Source of the DNA: Leucothrix arctica
GTDB taxonomy: Bacteria; Pseudomonadota; Gammaproteobacteria; Thiotrichales; Thiotrichaceae
Length of the DNA stretch: 64,000 bases
Direction: 5' to 3'
NCBI RefSeq assembly: GCF_003172895.1
Contig: NZ_QGKL01000029.1
Coordinates: 1 to 64,000, forward strand
Part shown: in pieces, positions 7,100 through 15,959 of the stretch
How the letters are laid out: each line of letters begins with the position of its first letter
Numbering within the stretch: position 1 is the stretch's first letter
Program-made: the position numbers and the translations under genes
The notes under the pieces: generated by a model
Database searches by the model: none
Told to the model about the DNA's origin: nothing
The model's input: only the letters and a program-made list of their open reading frames with translations

Positions 7100-9133
7100 A
7101 TGACTCAGATACCCGACTTAGATTCGCACCTCTACCTAGAAGAAGTACTTGGTGACAAAGCGCTCACCAAAGTAAGAGCATGGAACGAAACCGCCAAGCA
7201 GCGACTAGAAAGCGACCCGCGCTTTAAAGCCATGGAAGCGGACGCCAACGAGATCGCTAACTCCAAAGATAAGATCCCTTTTGTCAGCTACCGTAACGGT
7301 AAACTGTTCAACTTCTGGCAAGACGAGGACCACGTAAGAGGCATCTTGCGCTCGACTAATTTAGACAGCTACATGACCAATGAGCCAGTGTGGGAAACCA
7401 TTCTCGACATTGACGCACTAGCCAAAGAAGAAGACAAAAACTGGGTTTTCGCAGGCACCACAACCCTTAGTACCGACGAGTCAAAGTGCTTAGTAAACCT
7501 GTCCGATGGCGGCAAAGATGCAAGCTTGACTCGCGAGTTTGATGCCGTTAAAAAGTGTTTCGTCGAAGATGGTTTTATCACAGAAGAGTCAAAAGGTAAC
7601 GCCTCATGGCTTGACGAAAACACACTATTGATTGCCGTTGATTTTGGCAAAGGCAGCATGACTGACTCGGGCTACCCGATGATCTCAAAGCTGTGGAAAC
7701 GTGGCACTGATCTGGCCGATGCGACTGAGCTTATGCGAGGCGAGCAAACGGATGTTTACGTTTATACGTACTGCATGGAGCTTAGTAATGGCCAGCGCGA
7801 GATTATGGTACATCGTGCAGTGACATTCTTCACCTCAGAAACTTATTGGCTACCAGCGGATACACTGGAGCCTGTTAAGCTCCCTATCCCTGAAAAGTCG
7901 AGCCTCAACTCAGAGTTTAAAGGTCAGTTACTACTCACACTAAATGAAGACTGGCGCGATTTTAAAAGCGGCGATCTGTTGTCATTCTCTGTAGAAGACT
8001 TCATGAAAACAGGTGAAATTGCCGAGCTAAACTTGGTGTATTCACCCAATGAACGCACCTCTATCGGTTCAATCTCAGCCACACGCTCCAAGCTACTGAT
8101 TAGCTTATTTGAAAACGTTGCTGGTCAAGCGTACTCCTTTGATTGGGACGGTAAAGCGTGGTCTTCAGGAGCTATTGAGTTACCCGGTATTGGCTCTGTT
8201 TATATCACTGCGTCGAACGATAAAGAGGACAAAGCATTCCTTGTGACCGATGGCTTTTTAGCGCCTAGTTCGCTTTGGTTATATGACACACTCTCCAAAG
8301 AATTAGAGCTGGCTAAGTCACTACCTTCTTGGTTTGACGCGTCATCCATGGTCGTCGAGCAGTTCGAAGCCGCATCTACCGATGGCACGCTTATCCCCTA
8401 CTTTGTTGTGCGTCATAAAGACTGCAAGTTAGACGGCAAAAACCCAACCTTATTGTACGGCTATGGTGGCTTTGAAGTCTCACTCACACCCAGCTACGGC
8501 GCTGTTCGTGGCAAGCTTTGGTTAGAGCAAGGCGGGGTTTACGTCCAAGCGAATATTCGTGGTGGCGGTGAGTTTGGCCCTAAGTGGCATCAAGCAGGCC
8601 TTAAAACTAAGCGCCAAGTGGTGTTTGATGACTTCATTGCGGTCGCAGAAGACCTAATTGAAAAGAAAATCACCTCGCCTAAACACTTAGGTGTACAAGG
8701 TGGTTCAAATGGCGGATTGCTAGTTGGGGTGATGTTTACCCAGCGCCCTGACCTATTCAATGCCGTGATTTGTGCTGTGCCACTACTGGATATGATGCGT
8801 TACCACACACTCCTCGCCGGTGCGTCATGGGTGGGCGAATACGGTAATCCTGAAGATGCCGTTGAAGGTGATTTTTTACGCTCCATTTCGCCTTATCACA
8901 ACGTTAAAGCCGACATGGATTACCCTGAAATATTCTTCGTCACATCAACCAAAGATGACCGTGTTCACCCTGGCCATGCGCGTAAAATGGCGGCACGTTT
9001 AGAAGACATGAGTTATAGCTTTCTGTATTACGAAAACATCGATGGTGGGCACAGTGCAGCGGCTAACCTAAAAGAGTCATCCAAACAACGCGCGCTAGAG
9101 TTCACGTATCTATTGCAAAAACTCAGTGGCTAA
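7100..9133 (+). CDS. Prolyl oligopeptidase family (S9A) serine peptidase
   Basis: This 677-residue cytosolic-type peptidase (no signal peptide) cleaves short peptides after proline. The N-terminal half is a beta-propeller that limits access to small peptides, and the C-terminal alpha/beta-hydrolase domain begins near residue 430. The catalytic triad is visible: Ser in GGSNGGLLVG (near 535), Asp in TKDDRVHPGH (near 618) and His in DGGHSAAA (near 650). Length is normal for the family. It stands alone, with no co-directional partner closely linked. The exact specificity (prolyl versus broader) cannot be read from the sequence. Confidence 0.92.
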   Translation: MTQIPDLDSHLYLEEVLGDKALTKVRAWNETAKQRLESDPRFKAMEADANEIANSKDKIPFVSYRNGKLFNFWQDEDHVRGILRSTNLDSYMTNEPVWETILDIDALAKEEDKNWVFAGTTTLSTDESKCLVNLSDGGKDASLTREFDAVKKCFVEDGFITEESKGNASWLDENTLLIAVDFGKGSMTDSGYPMISKLWKRGTDLADATELMRGEQTDVYVYTYCMELSNGQREIMVHRAVTFFTSETYWLPADTLEPVKLPIPEKSSLNSEFKGQLLLTLNEDWRDFKSGDLLSFSVEDFMKTGEIAELNLVYSPNERTSIGSISATRSKLLISLFENVAGQAYSFDWDGKAWSSGAIELPGIGSVYITASNDKEDKAFLVTDGFLAPSSLWLYDTLSKELELAKSLPSWFDASSMVVEQFEAASTDGTLIPYFVVRHKDCKLDGKNPTLLYGYGGFEVSLTPSYGAVRGKLWLEQGGVYVQANIRGGGEFGPKWHQAGLKTKRQVVFDDFIAVAEDLIEKKITSPKHLGVQGGSNGGLLVGVMFTQRPDLFNAVICAVPLLDMMRYHTLLAGASWVGEYGNPEDAVEGDFLRSISPYHNVKADMDYPEIFFVTSTKDDRVHPGHARKMAARLEDMSYSFLYYENIDGGHSAAANLKESSKQRALEFTYLLQKLSG

Positions 9134-9357
9134 TCAATCTGTCATTTAACGGTTTTGACTTCGTAGGGCTTACGCCCATACGGAGTCATTGCTTAGTATA
9201 AACGCATCATAACAGTGCATTCTTATATAAAGTCGCGGCTACAGATGCTGCGGTTAGCATGACAATAGCCATTCAGTACAAAGAGTTAGCAATACCCCGC
9301 AAATGGCATGTTTTTTGCTCCATATTAAATATAGATTAATCAATATGGGCTATATAC
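9134..9357. promoter_or_regulatory. Intergenic region upstream of the nitrite/sulfite reductase operon
   Basis: An imperfect hairpin near 9155-9187 (TGACT...CGTA...GGC paired with GCC...TACG...AGTCA) may terminate the peptidase transcript. An inverted repeat CCATATT (9320-9326) / AATATGG (9342-9348), 10 bp before the next start codon, is a candidate regulator site or leader structure. Neither assignment is proven. Confidence 0.3.
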
Positions 9358-11121
9358 ATGACCGCACCTCAGCAAAAAGCAGTGCCGCTCCAACAGCTCA
9401 AATCAAAAAACGCCTTTACCCCTGATCAAAAAAAATTCCTCGCAAACAGTTTAATGGCGCTCAATATGCACTTACTCAAAGGCAAAAGTGCCGGTGAGCA
9501 AGCGGACATCGACAAAACATTTTGGGGAACGCCTCTCGATGACTTGTGCAAGCAAGAGCTAGCCAAGCATGACAATAACATTCTCGATATCTGGTCGCGC
9601 TTAGTCGAGCACGACAAGCAAGGTCAAATCGCCGAAGGTATTGACGACTTTATGTTCCGTCACTACGGCATGTTTAACGTCGAACCGAATAGCCCCGGTT
9701 ATATGTGCCGCATGCGCCTCCCCTCTTGTAAAATTCGTGGCGACCAGTTGCGTGTGCTCGGTGATATGGCAGAGAACATTGCAGGTGGTTATGCGCACCT
9801 CACAACGCGTGGCAATTTCCAGTTTCGTGAGATCATGCCTAACCGCTTGATTGAATGGCTGACAGCACTCAATGACTACGGTTTAACCTGTCATGGTACG
9901 GGCGCAGATAGTGCACGAAATATCACAGCGACCCCGACTGCAGGCTTTGACCCTGTTGAGCTAATCGACTTACACCACTACGGTATTGAGTTAGGCCAGC
10001 GCATTTTACGCACACGTGACCTGCAAGGCTTACCGCGTAAGTTTAACTTCTCGTTTGATAATGGCGGCTCAATTTCTTGCGTGTCAGACACCAACGACGT
10101 TGGCTTTGTCGCGACAGAGACCTTAGATAATGACCAAGGCATTGAGCCGGGCATTTATTGTCGTTTGATTTTAGGGGGCATCACTGGGCACAAAGACTTC
10201 GCTCGTGATACTGGCGTTATCTGCCGACCTGAAGATACGCCTGAGATTTCTGAAGCGATTTTACGTGTTTTCTTGGAGCATGGTGACCGCACAAACCGTA
10301 ACAAAGCACGCTTAAAGTATGTACTCGATGAACACGGTTTTGACTGGACGATTGAGCGTATACAAGAGTCACTTGATAGCGTCGGTAATGGTGTGCAACT
10401 ACTCAAGCTTGACACCAAATTTGATGCACCTCATGCGCCCATCAACCGACAAGGTCACATCGGTATCCACCCACAGTCGCAAGAAGGCCTCAAGTATATT
10501 GGCATCACGTTAAACGTGGGTCACATGACGCCTGAACAGATGCGTCGTGTCGGTGACTTGGCTATGCGCTATGGCAAAAACGATGTGCGCTTAACCGTGT
10601 GGCAGAACGTTATTATTCCCCATATTCCAGATGCTGACGTCGCAGCCGTTGTTGCAGAAATCGAAGCAATGGGCTTAAGCACTTCAGCAACTTCATTTGC
10701 AGCAGGCGCAATCTCTTGTACTGGCCGCTGGGGCTGCAAGTTGGCTAACGCTTACACCAAGCAAGACACCGAAAACCTAGTTAAACACCTTCAAGCACGC
10801 TTTGAGTTAGACCAGCCCATCAATATTCACACGACTGGCTGTAAAAACTCCTGCGCGCAGCACTACATTGGTGACATCGGTTTGATTGGTGCATCGGCAC
10901 CTGACGGCGGCGAAGGCTACATTATTTTTGTTGGTGGCGGTTGTGACCAAGACCAAGGCTTAGCACGTGAACTACACGGCCCTATCGCAGCCAGTGAACT
11001 GCCTGAGTGGTGTGAGAAAATTATCGGTAATTACCTAGCCTCACGCCAAGACAGTGAGTCTTTCTTAGACTTCACTCGACGTCACGAACAAGCTGATTTG
11101 CAAGCTATCCTGCTACGCTAA
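9358..11121 (+). CDS. Siroheme nitrite/sulfite reductase hemoprotein (NirA-like)
   Basis: The enzyme carries out six-electron reduction of nitrite (or sulfite) at a coupled siroheme/4Fe-4S centre. It has 587 residues with two ferredoxin-like half domains. The cluster and heme ligands are in CTGRWGC (near 455-461) and TGCKNSC (near 492-498), with C-X5-C then C-X3-C spacing. At the anion site the motif is LPRKFN (225-230). Sulfite reductases usually have Lys at the last position, nitrite reductases Asn, so nitrite is favoured. The downstream gene starts 20 bp later and encodes a CysJ-like diflavin reductase, which suggests NADPH rather than ferredoxin as donor. Confidence 0.88.
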   Translation: MTAPQQKAVPLQQLKSKNAFTPDQKKFLANSLMALNMHLLKGKSAGEQADIDKTFWGTPLDDLCKQELAKHDNNILDIWSRLVEHDKQGQIAEGIDDFMFRHYGMFNVEPNSPGYMCRMRLPSCKIRGDQLRVLGDMAENIAGGYAHLTTRGNFQFREIMPNRLIEWLTALNDYGLTCHGTGADSARNITATPTAGFDPVELIDLHHYGIELGQRILRTRDLQGLPRKFNFSFDNGGSISCVSDTNDVGFVATETLDNDQGIEPGIYCRLILGGITGHKDFARDTGVICRPEDTPEISEAILRVFLEHGDRTNRNKARLKYVLDEHGFDWTIERIQESLDSVGNGVQLLKLDTKFDAPHAPINRQGHIGIHPQSQEGLKYIGITLNVGHMTPEQMRRVGDLAMRYGKNDVRLTVWQNVIIPHIPDADVAAVVAEIEAMGLSTSATSFAAGAISCTGRWGCKLANAYTKQDTENLVKHLQARFELDQPINIHTTGCKNSCAQHYIGDIGLIGASAPDGGEGYIIFVGGGCDQDQGLARELHGPIAASELPEWCEKIIGNYLASRQDSESFLDFTRRHEQADLQAILLR

Positions 11122-11141
11122 CCAACCTATACGGCACACTT

Positions 11142-12893
11142 ATGAATAACGATTTCATCAATCAACTCGCCACTATTATTGACACGCAGGCTAATGATCC
11201 CACTGTTGTTGAACTGCCAGAGGACGCGCCTTTCGAAGCCGAACAGCGTGAATGGCTTAGCGGATTATTAACAGCTTATCGCACCATTGCACAGGCCGCT
11301 GCTAGCGCCAATGAAGATGTAGTTGGCACGCCCATGCAGATCTACTACGGCTCACAGTCGGGTAACGCTGAAGTACTTGTTAAAGACCTCAAAAAATATG
11401 CAGCGACTCAAGGCTTTGAAGCCAGCATCGATGAGCTAGACTCGATTACACCAGCAGAGCTTGCCGCACACTCTCACATACTGATTGTCTGCTCGACATT
11501 TGGTGAGGGTGAGCCGCCTGATAACGCAAAGCACTTCTACACATCACTTATGGAAGACGAAGCGCTAGCACTACCTGACACGCTTAACTTTAGCGTGTGT
11601 GGCTTAGGTGACTCGAGCTACGCATTCTTTAATAAGTGCGGTGAAGACATCAGTCAGAAGCTCAGTGCTGCAGGCGCAGTCAACTGCCAAGATTTCATCG
11701 CCTGTGACGTCGACTTTGACGATAGCTATGGAGAATGGAAAGGCTCGGTCTTTGAAACAGAAGTGTTTAAGTCTGCGGCGGGTGCTGCCAACACATCGGT
11801 TGCAGCTAATGACGATGACATTCCTGCCTATGACAAAAACCGTCCGTTTATTGGTAACCTAATTAGCGGGCAAAACTTAAGTGCCGAGCAGTCTGCTAAG
11901 CGAGTAAATCACATCGAAATCTCACTAGCCGGTGGCGGTGAAGATATGCACTATGATGTAGGTGATGCGCTGGGTGTGTGGCCACTTAACTGCCCAGCTG
12001 AAGTCGAAGAAATCTTAGCTGCAGGTGGCTTTACAGGCCGCGAAGTGGTTGAACAAAAGAATGGCTCCGCCTCGCTTCGTGTACTACTGAATACCAAACT
12101 TGATATCACCACCGTCAACGCTAAGGCGTTAGAGACCTGGGGTATTGAAAGCGTTGAAGATGACTTCCAAGTGATCGACGTACTCACTCAACTAAAGCCA
12201 GGTTTAGATGCACAGACCTTAGTGAATGGACTGCGAACGCTTCAGCCACGACTTTACTCAATCGCTTCAAGCCCGAAAAAGCACCCCAGCGAAGTTCACT
12301 TAACCATTGGTGAAGTTCACTATGACTTATTCGAGAAAGCCCGCAAAGGTGTTGCCTCAACCTTCCTTGGCAACCGCCTCACCTCAGGTGGAAACTTTGG
12401 TGTGTACATACAATCCTCAGCACACTTTCACATTCCAGTGAATGATGAAGCACCACTGATAATGATTGGACCAGGCACCGGTATTGCGCCCTTCCGCGCC
12501 TTCTTAGAAGAACGTGAAATGCGTCAGGCAATCGGTAAAAACTGGTTGTTCTTCGGTGATCAACACGAAGCGCAAGACTTCTTGTACCGTGATGAAATTG
12601 CTGCATGGCAAGACAGTGGACTACTGACTGAAACCAGCTTAGCGTGGTCGCGTGACACGGATAAAAAAGTCTACGTGCAAACGCATATTCTTGAGCAAGG
12701 AGAGCAGTTCTATGAGTGGCTAGAGTCTGGTGCTTATATCTATATTTGTGGTGATGCGTCGCGCATGGCAGCGGACGTTGATAAGGCTATTCGTCAGGTT
12801 ATTGCTGAGCATGGCGGGCTGGATGAGGCTGCTGTTGAGGCTTATATGAATAAGCTGGGTGATGAGCATCGCTACCAGAGGGATGTTTACTAG
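11142..12893 (+). CDS. CysJ-like NADPH diflavin reductase (sulfite/nitrite reductase flavoprotein subunit)
   Basis: This 583-residue electron-transfer protein passes electrons from NADPH through FAD and FMN to a hemoprotein. The flavodoxin domain is at about residues 65-205 (IYYGSQSGNAEVLVKDL, STFGEGEPPDNAKHF). The FAD-binding domain follows at about 230-430 (RLYSIASSPKKHP), and the NADPH-binding domain forms the C-terminus (GPGTGIAPFRAFLEER), ending in the CysJ-type RYQRDVY. It lies 20 bp after the NirA-like gene, so the two subunits probably form one reductase. The first 60 residues are a short extension seen in CysJ proteins. Confidence 0.9.
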   Translation: MNNDFINQLATIIDTQANDPTVVELPEDAPFEAEQREWLSGLLTAYRTIAQAAASANEDVVGTPMQIYYGSQSGNAEVLVKDLKKYAATQGFEASIDELDSITPAELAAHSHILIVCSTFGEGEPPDNAKHFYTSLMEDEALALPDTLNFSVCGLGDSSYAFFNKCGEDISQKLSAAGAVNCQDFIACDVDFDDSYGEWKGSVFETEVFKSAAGAANTSVAANDDDIPAYDKNRPFIGNLISGQNLSAEQSAKRVNHIEISLAGGGEDMHYDVGDALGVWPLNCPAEVEEILAAGGFTGREVVEQKNGSASLRVLLNTKLDITTVNAKALETWGIESVEDDFQVIDVLTQLKPGLDAQTLVNGLRTLQPRLYSIASSPKKHPSEVHLTIGEVHYDLFEKARKGVASTFLGNRLTSGGNFGVYIQSSAHFHIPVNDEAPLIMIGPGTGIAPFRAFLEEREMRQAIGKNWLFFGDQHEAQDFLYRDEIAAWQDSGLLTETSLAWSRDTDKKVYVQTHILEQGEQFYEWLESGAYIYICGDASRMAADVDKAIRQVIAEHGGLDEAAVEAYMNKLGDEHRYQRDVY

Positions 12894-12965
12894 CAACAAA
12901 ATGTATGGTCTGCCCCGTTGTTACAAGAACAATTTTTGATGACGGGAGCGGGTCTGCGTAGAAGC

Positions 12966-15332
12966 TTAGTTAGCCTCAGGCTTACCGTACATAGGTAAGT
13001 TCCATAATTGATTATTGGCTGTTCTAAAGTAACTCAACAATAGCAGCCACATAACCATCAAGACATCAAACCCTCCTCCACCTGATTCAGAGTTAGTTGC
13101 AGTAGTCGTTTCCTCAAGTTTAAACTGAGGAGTCTCTGACTGCTGAATCACTAAATACGTCACCCTTTCTGCCTCCTCTAAAGTTGTTTCATTCACAGGA
13201 ATTTCCACATCAACGGTACCCTGCCCCACCGCAATAGACACCACTCCCGTAAAGCTTTCTTCCTTAGCCACTGTAGAGGTGACTTGGTAGTTGACCACAA
13301 TTTTTTCTTTTGCCTTATTTGAGAGAAGTAGAGGATAAATTAGGGTCTGTTCACCCATTTCATTCAATCCCATTCTTGGCTTATCAATGCTTAATGTTGG
13401 CAAATCTGGAGTAATAGAGTGCTTCGTACTGCTCACAGCAAAGAAAATATTATCACTACAACTTAATTTAATATTCTCTTGGTGAACGGGATTAAATCCC
13501 TTTGGTATAAGCACAGTCTCACGGCCATCATTCGGTGTATTTCTTAAAATGGGCGTATGTTTACCTTTATCCATAATGAAACCAATATCCACAAATTCGC
13601 AATTGATCGGTGGAAGGTTGGTAGCTGCTACATTCCACTTTAGATCAAAGGTTTCGCCAGGAGCCAACTTTTCAGCAATATCATTACTCGTAATCGCAAA
13701 CGGCTCACTAGTAGCAGCGACACTCACTTTCATTTCATCAGTTCCAATACCACCCATATTATCCCGAACAATTAATGAGAAGTTCATCTCTCTAGCAGTT
13801 AAAGGTAACAACTCTCCCGCTGCTAGCTTGTTTCGGAGTAAATCTTTCAAACGAGGAATATGTCGAGTCGGATGAGGGCTGGGCTTCCATACCCTAAACA
13901 ATGGATTATCACCTAAGTCACTATGCACATCTGATGCAGTGCCTACGTCAACTTGCTCCCATGAATAGGTCAAATGCTGTTTATCAATATCGAAAGCTGA
14001 CCCTGTTAATTCAAAGGGTGTTTGCTCAGGAATAACGTAATCACTGCCAGCATCCACTTGTGGGTCATTGTTGATACTTGGCACAACAGCTCCACAACTG
14101 GCTCCATTATCTTCACGGGTAAATTTCATTACCTGCGCGATACTCATACTATGAAAATAAGGGTCTGTATTAAGTTGCAGATCATCGTCCCCACAAATAC
14201 CAGCATATCCCATAATAGTACTTCCACTGCCGGGCTCGACTGCAGAGCTTGATGCGCGACTGTAAGAGGTACAGTTTCGCTGAGTACCATTAAAGGTATG
14301 CAAAGCGCCCAACTGATGCCCTATTTCATGAGCTACATAGTCAACATTGAACGATTCTCCATGAGGTGAATTAGAGCCCGTGACACCACCTGCCTTGTAT
14401 TGGCCACACACAGAGCCAATAAAAGCCAACCCACCTATTCTTCCCGTTCCAAAAACGTGCCCAATATCATAATTTTCACTGCCTATAAGTGCATTGATAG
14501 CAATAATGTTTTCTGCCACCATATCGACGGCGTCGTGGCTACTGTAAGGATCAAAGGATGGATCTAAAAAAAGAAGTTTATCGTTATCATCAACAAGCTC
14601 TAACCTAACGTTAAAATCACGTTCAAAGATCTGATTAATACGATTAACCGTTGTTGTCATACCCGCTAACGCTAGCGCTTTTGTTCCACCAAAAAGTTGC
14701 GTATATTCACCCGTCGCTGCTAATGCAAGACGATATGTCCTCAAACCTATCGATGGTTTACGAGACAACTCTAAAGCAGAGTCATGCCTCTCCTCCTCAA
14801 CTTCTTGTGTACTGCAACTGAACGTTGAGTCACTCTGTGTATTGTTAGCACGGTTGCTAAAAACGGTGTATAGCGATGTCTGAGGTTGCCCTATTTGATA
14901 CTCTGGATCGATTGTAATGAGATTACCGTTTAGATAATAAGACCCATGAAAACCACGAGGACCTATATCTATTCGTCCATAGGCATCGCTATTGCCAACA
15001 CCCGTTATTTTCCATGTTTGTATATCTGGGTAACGTGCAGCAAGCGCTGGTGATAAGACCGAATCCAACTCAGTTCTAAACGTAAGATACTGACCATCAG
15101 GCGTTGGTAGAGAAATAAATGCCCCTAAATCCCCCCCATCTGAATAACTTGTTATGTGCTCTTTAAATGCCATCATATCAAATTGCATTCGGCGTCCAAT
15201 ATATTCATGCCTTTCGCCTGAAGGATGCGTTATTTCAAACTCATGATGAGCATCTATCTCCGACCAATAGGCCGCACTTGCAAAGACATGTTGTGACAGC
15301 AGAACAATAAAACATAAAAACAGCCTTCTCAT
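12966..15332 (-). CDS. Secreted M12B-type (reprolysin-like) zinc metalloprotease with GlyGly-CTERM-like tail
   Basis: This 788-residue exported protease has a signal peptide (FVLLSQHVFASA). A propeptide-like region is followed by a metzincin catalytic domain at about residues 195-420. The zinc motif is HEIGHQLGALH (near 329-339), and a Met-turn-like GYAGICGDD segment follows. A PKD-like domain (near 430-540) and a Calx-beta-like domain (near 660-740) come next. Near the C-terminus ESGGGGFDVLMVMWLLLLSYFR fits a GlyGly-CTERM sorting signal (Gly-rich, hydrophobic helix, Arg), though about 16 residues follow the Arg, which is unusual. It is probably surface-released by type II secretion and rhombosortase. 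Confidence 0.85.
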   Translation of the reverse strand: MRRLFLCFIVLLSQHVFASAAYWSEIDAHHEFEITHPSGERHEYIGRRMQFDMMAFKEHITSYSDGGDLGAFISLPTPDGQYLTFRTELDSVLSPALAARYPDIQTWKITGVGNSDAYGRIDIGPRGFHGSYYLNGNLITIDPEYQIGQPQTSLYTVFSNRANNTQSDSTFSCSTQEVEEERHDSALELSRKPSIGLRTYRLALAATGEYTQLFGGTKALALAGMTTTVNRINQIFERDFNVRLELVDDNDKLLFLDPSFDPYSSHDAVDMVAENIIAINALIGSENYDIGHVFGTGRIGGLAFIGSVCGQYKAGGVTGSNSPHGESFNVDYVAHEIGHQLGALHTFNGTQRNCTSYSRASSSAVEPGSGSTIMGYAGICGDDDLQLNTDPYFHSMSIAQVMKFTREDNGASCGAVVPSINNDPQVDAGSDYVIPEQTPFELTGSAFDIDKQHLTYSWEQVDVGTASDVHSDLGDNPLFRVWKPSPHPTRHIPRLKDLLRNKLAAGELLPLTAREMNFSLIVRDNMGGIGTDEMKVSVAATSEPFAITSNDIAEKLAPGETFDLKWNVAATNLPPINCEFVDIGFIMDKGKHTPILRNTPNDGRETVLIPKGFNPVHQENIKLSCSDNIFFAVSSTKHSITPDLPTLSIDKPRMGLNEMGEQTLIYPLLLSNKAKEKIVVNYQVTSTVAKEESFTGVVSIAVGQGTVDVEIPVNETTLEEAERVTYLVIQQSETPQFKLEETTTATNSESGGGGFDVLMVMWLLLLSYFRTANNQLWNLPMYGKPEAN

Positions 15333-15959
15333 TTCGACCTCCTAGACAGCTATAACATTAAAGAACGACTCACCCCTGAGGGTGATATCAAAGTTCTAAA
15401 GTTAAGCTATCACGCGGAAACTGAACCTAAAAAAACCTAGGCTGAATAGCCATTAAGTTTCATTTCAACTGGTGTCAGTTAAATCTACACAAGCATTAAA
15501 ACCAAGCAAACAAACAACAAGATAAAGTTACTTTTCAATCAATTACAACTCAAAAAAAAATGGATAATAAAATACAAAAAAAATTCGTACCCAGACAAGC
15601 GGTCGATCACAAATAACAGACTCAAGACGACATTCTCACAAAACACTACATTTGTGTGATTACTAAGCTAAATAAAAGTAAATATCAGCCTCAACTAATA
15701 TACAAGTAAGCATAGTGAAATATTTCCCATCACACATACGCACCAAAATAGAGCAACTATAAGAATTTGGTTTTTTTATGTATGTGGCAGAATTATTATC
15801 GTTATGTAGCCTGCTCCATTAGAGCCACTCCTATATCTACAAGCCATAACACTTTTAGCAAAGCGGTTAATCTTGCAATAATGTTTCAACTAAATTGCTA
15901 ACTAAGTAACCTATCGTTTAATATAAAAGGATAAAATTAAGCCAATAAGACAATACTCA
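15333..15959. other. 627-bp AT-rich intergenic region
   Basis: This divergent region between the metalloprotease and the first YD-repeat lipoprotein holds no gene that I can support on either strand. It has A/T runs (for example 15541-15590) and a short hairpin CACCCctgaGGGTG near 15370-15385 close to the protease start. Promoters for both flanking genes must lie here, but none stands out. No OmpR-type TTTAC array like those at 20222 or 22356 was found. Confidence 0.4.

Noticed and set aside
15655-15680. CRP-like site around TGTGTGATTACTAAGC
   Set aside because: Only one half-site fits TGTGA; the TCACA partner is missing.
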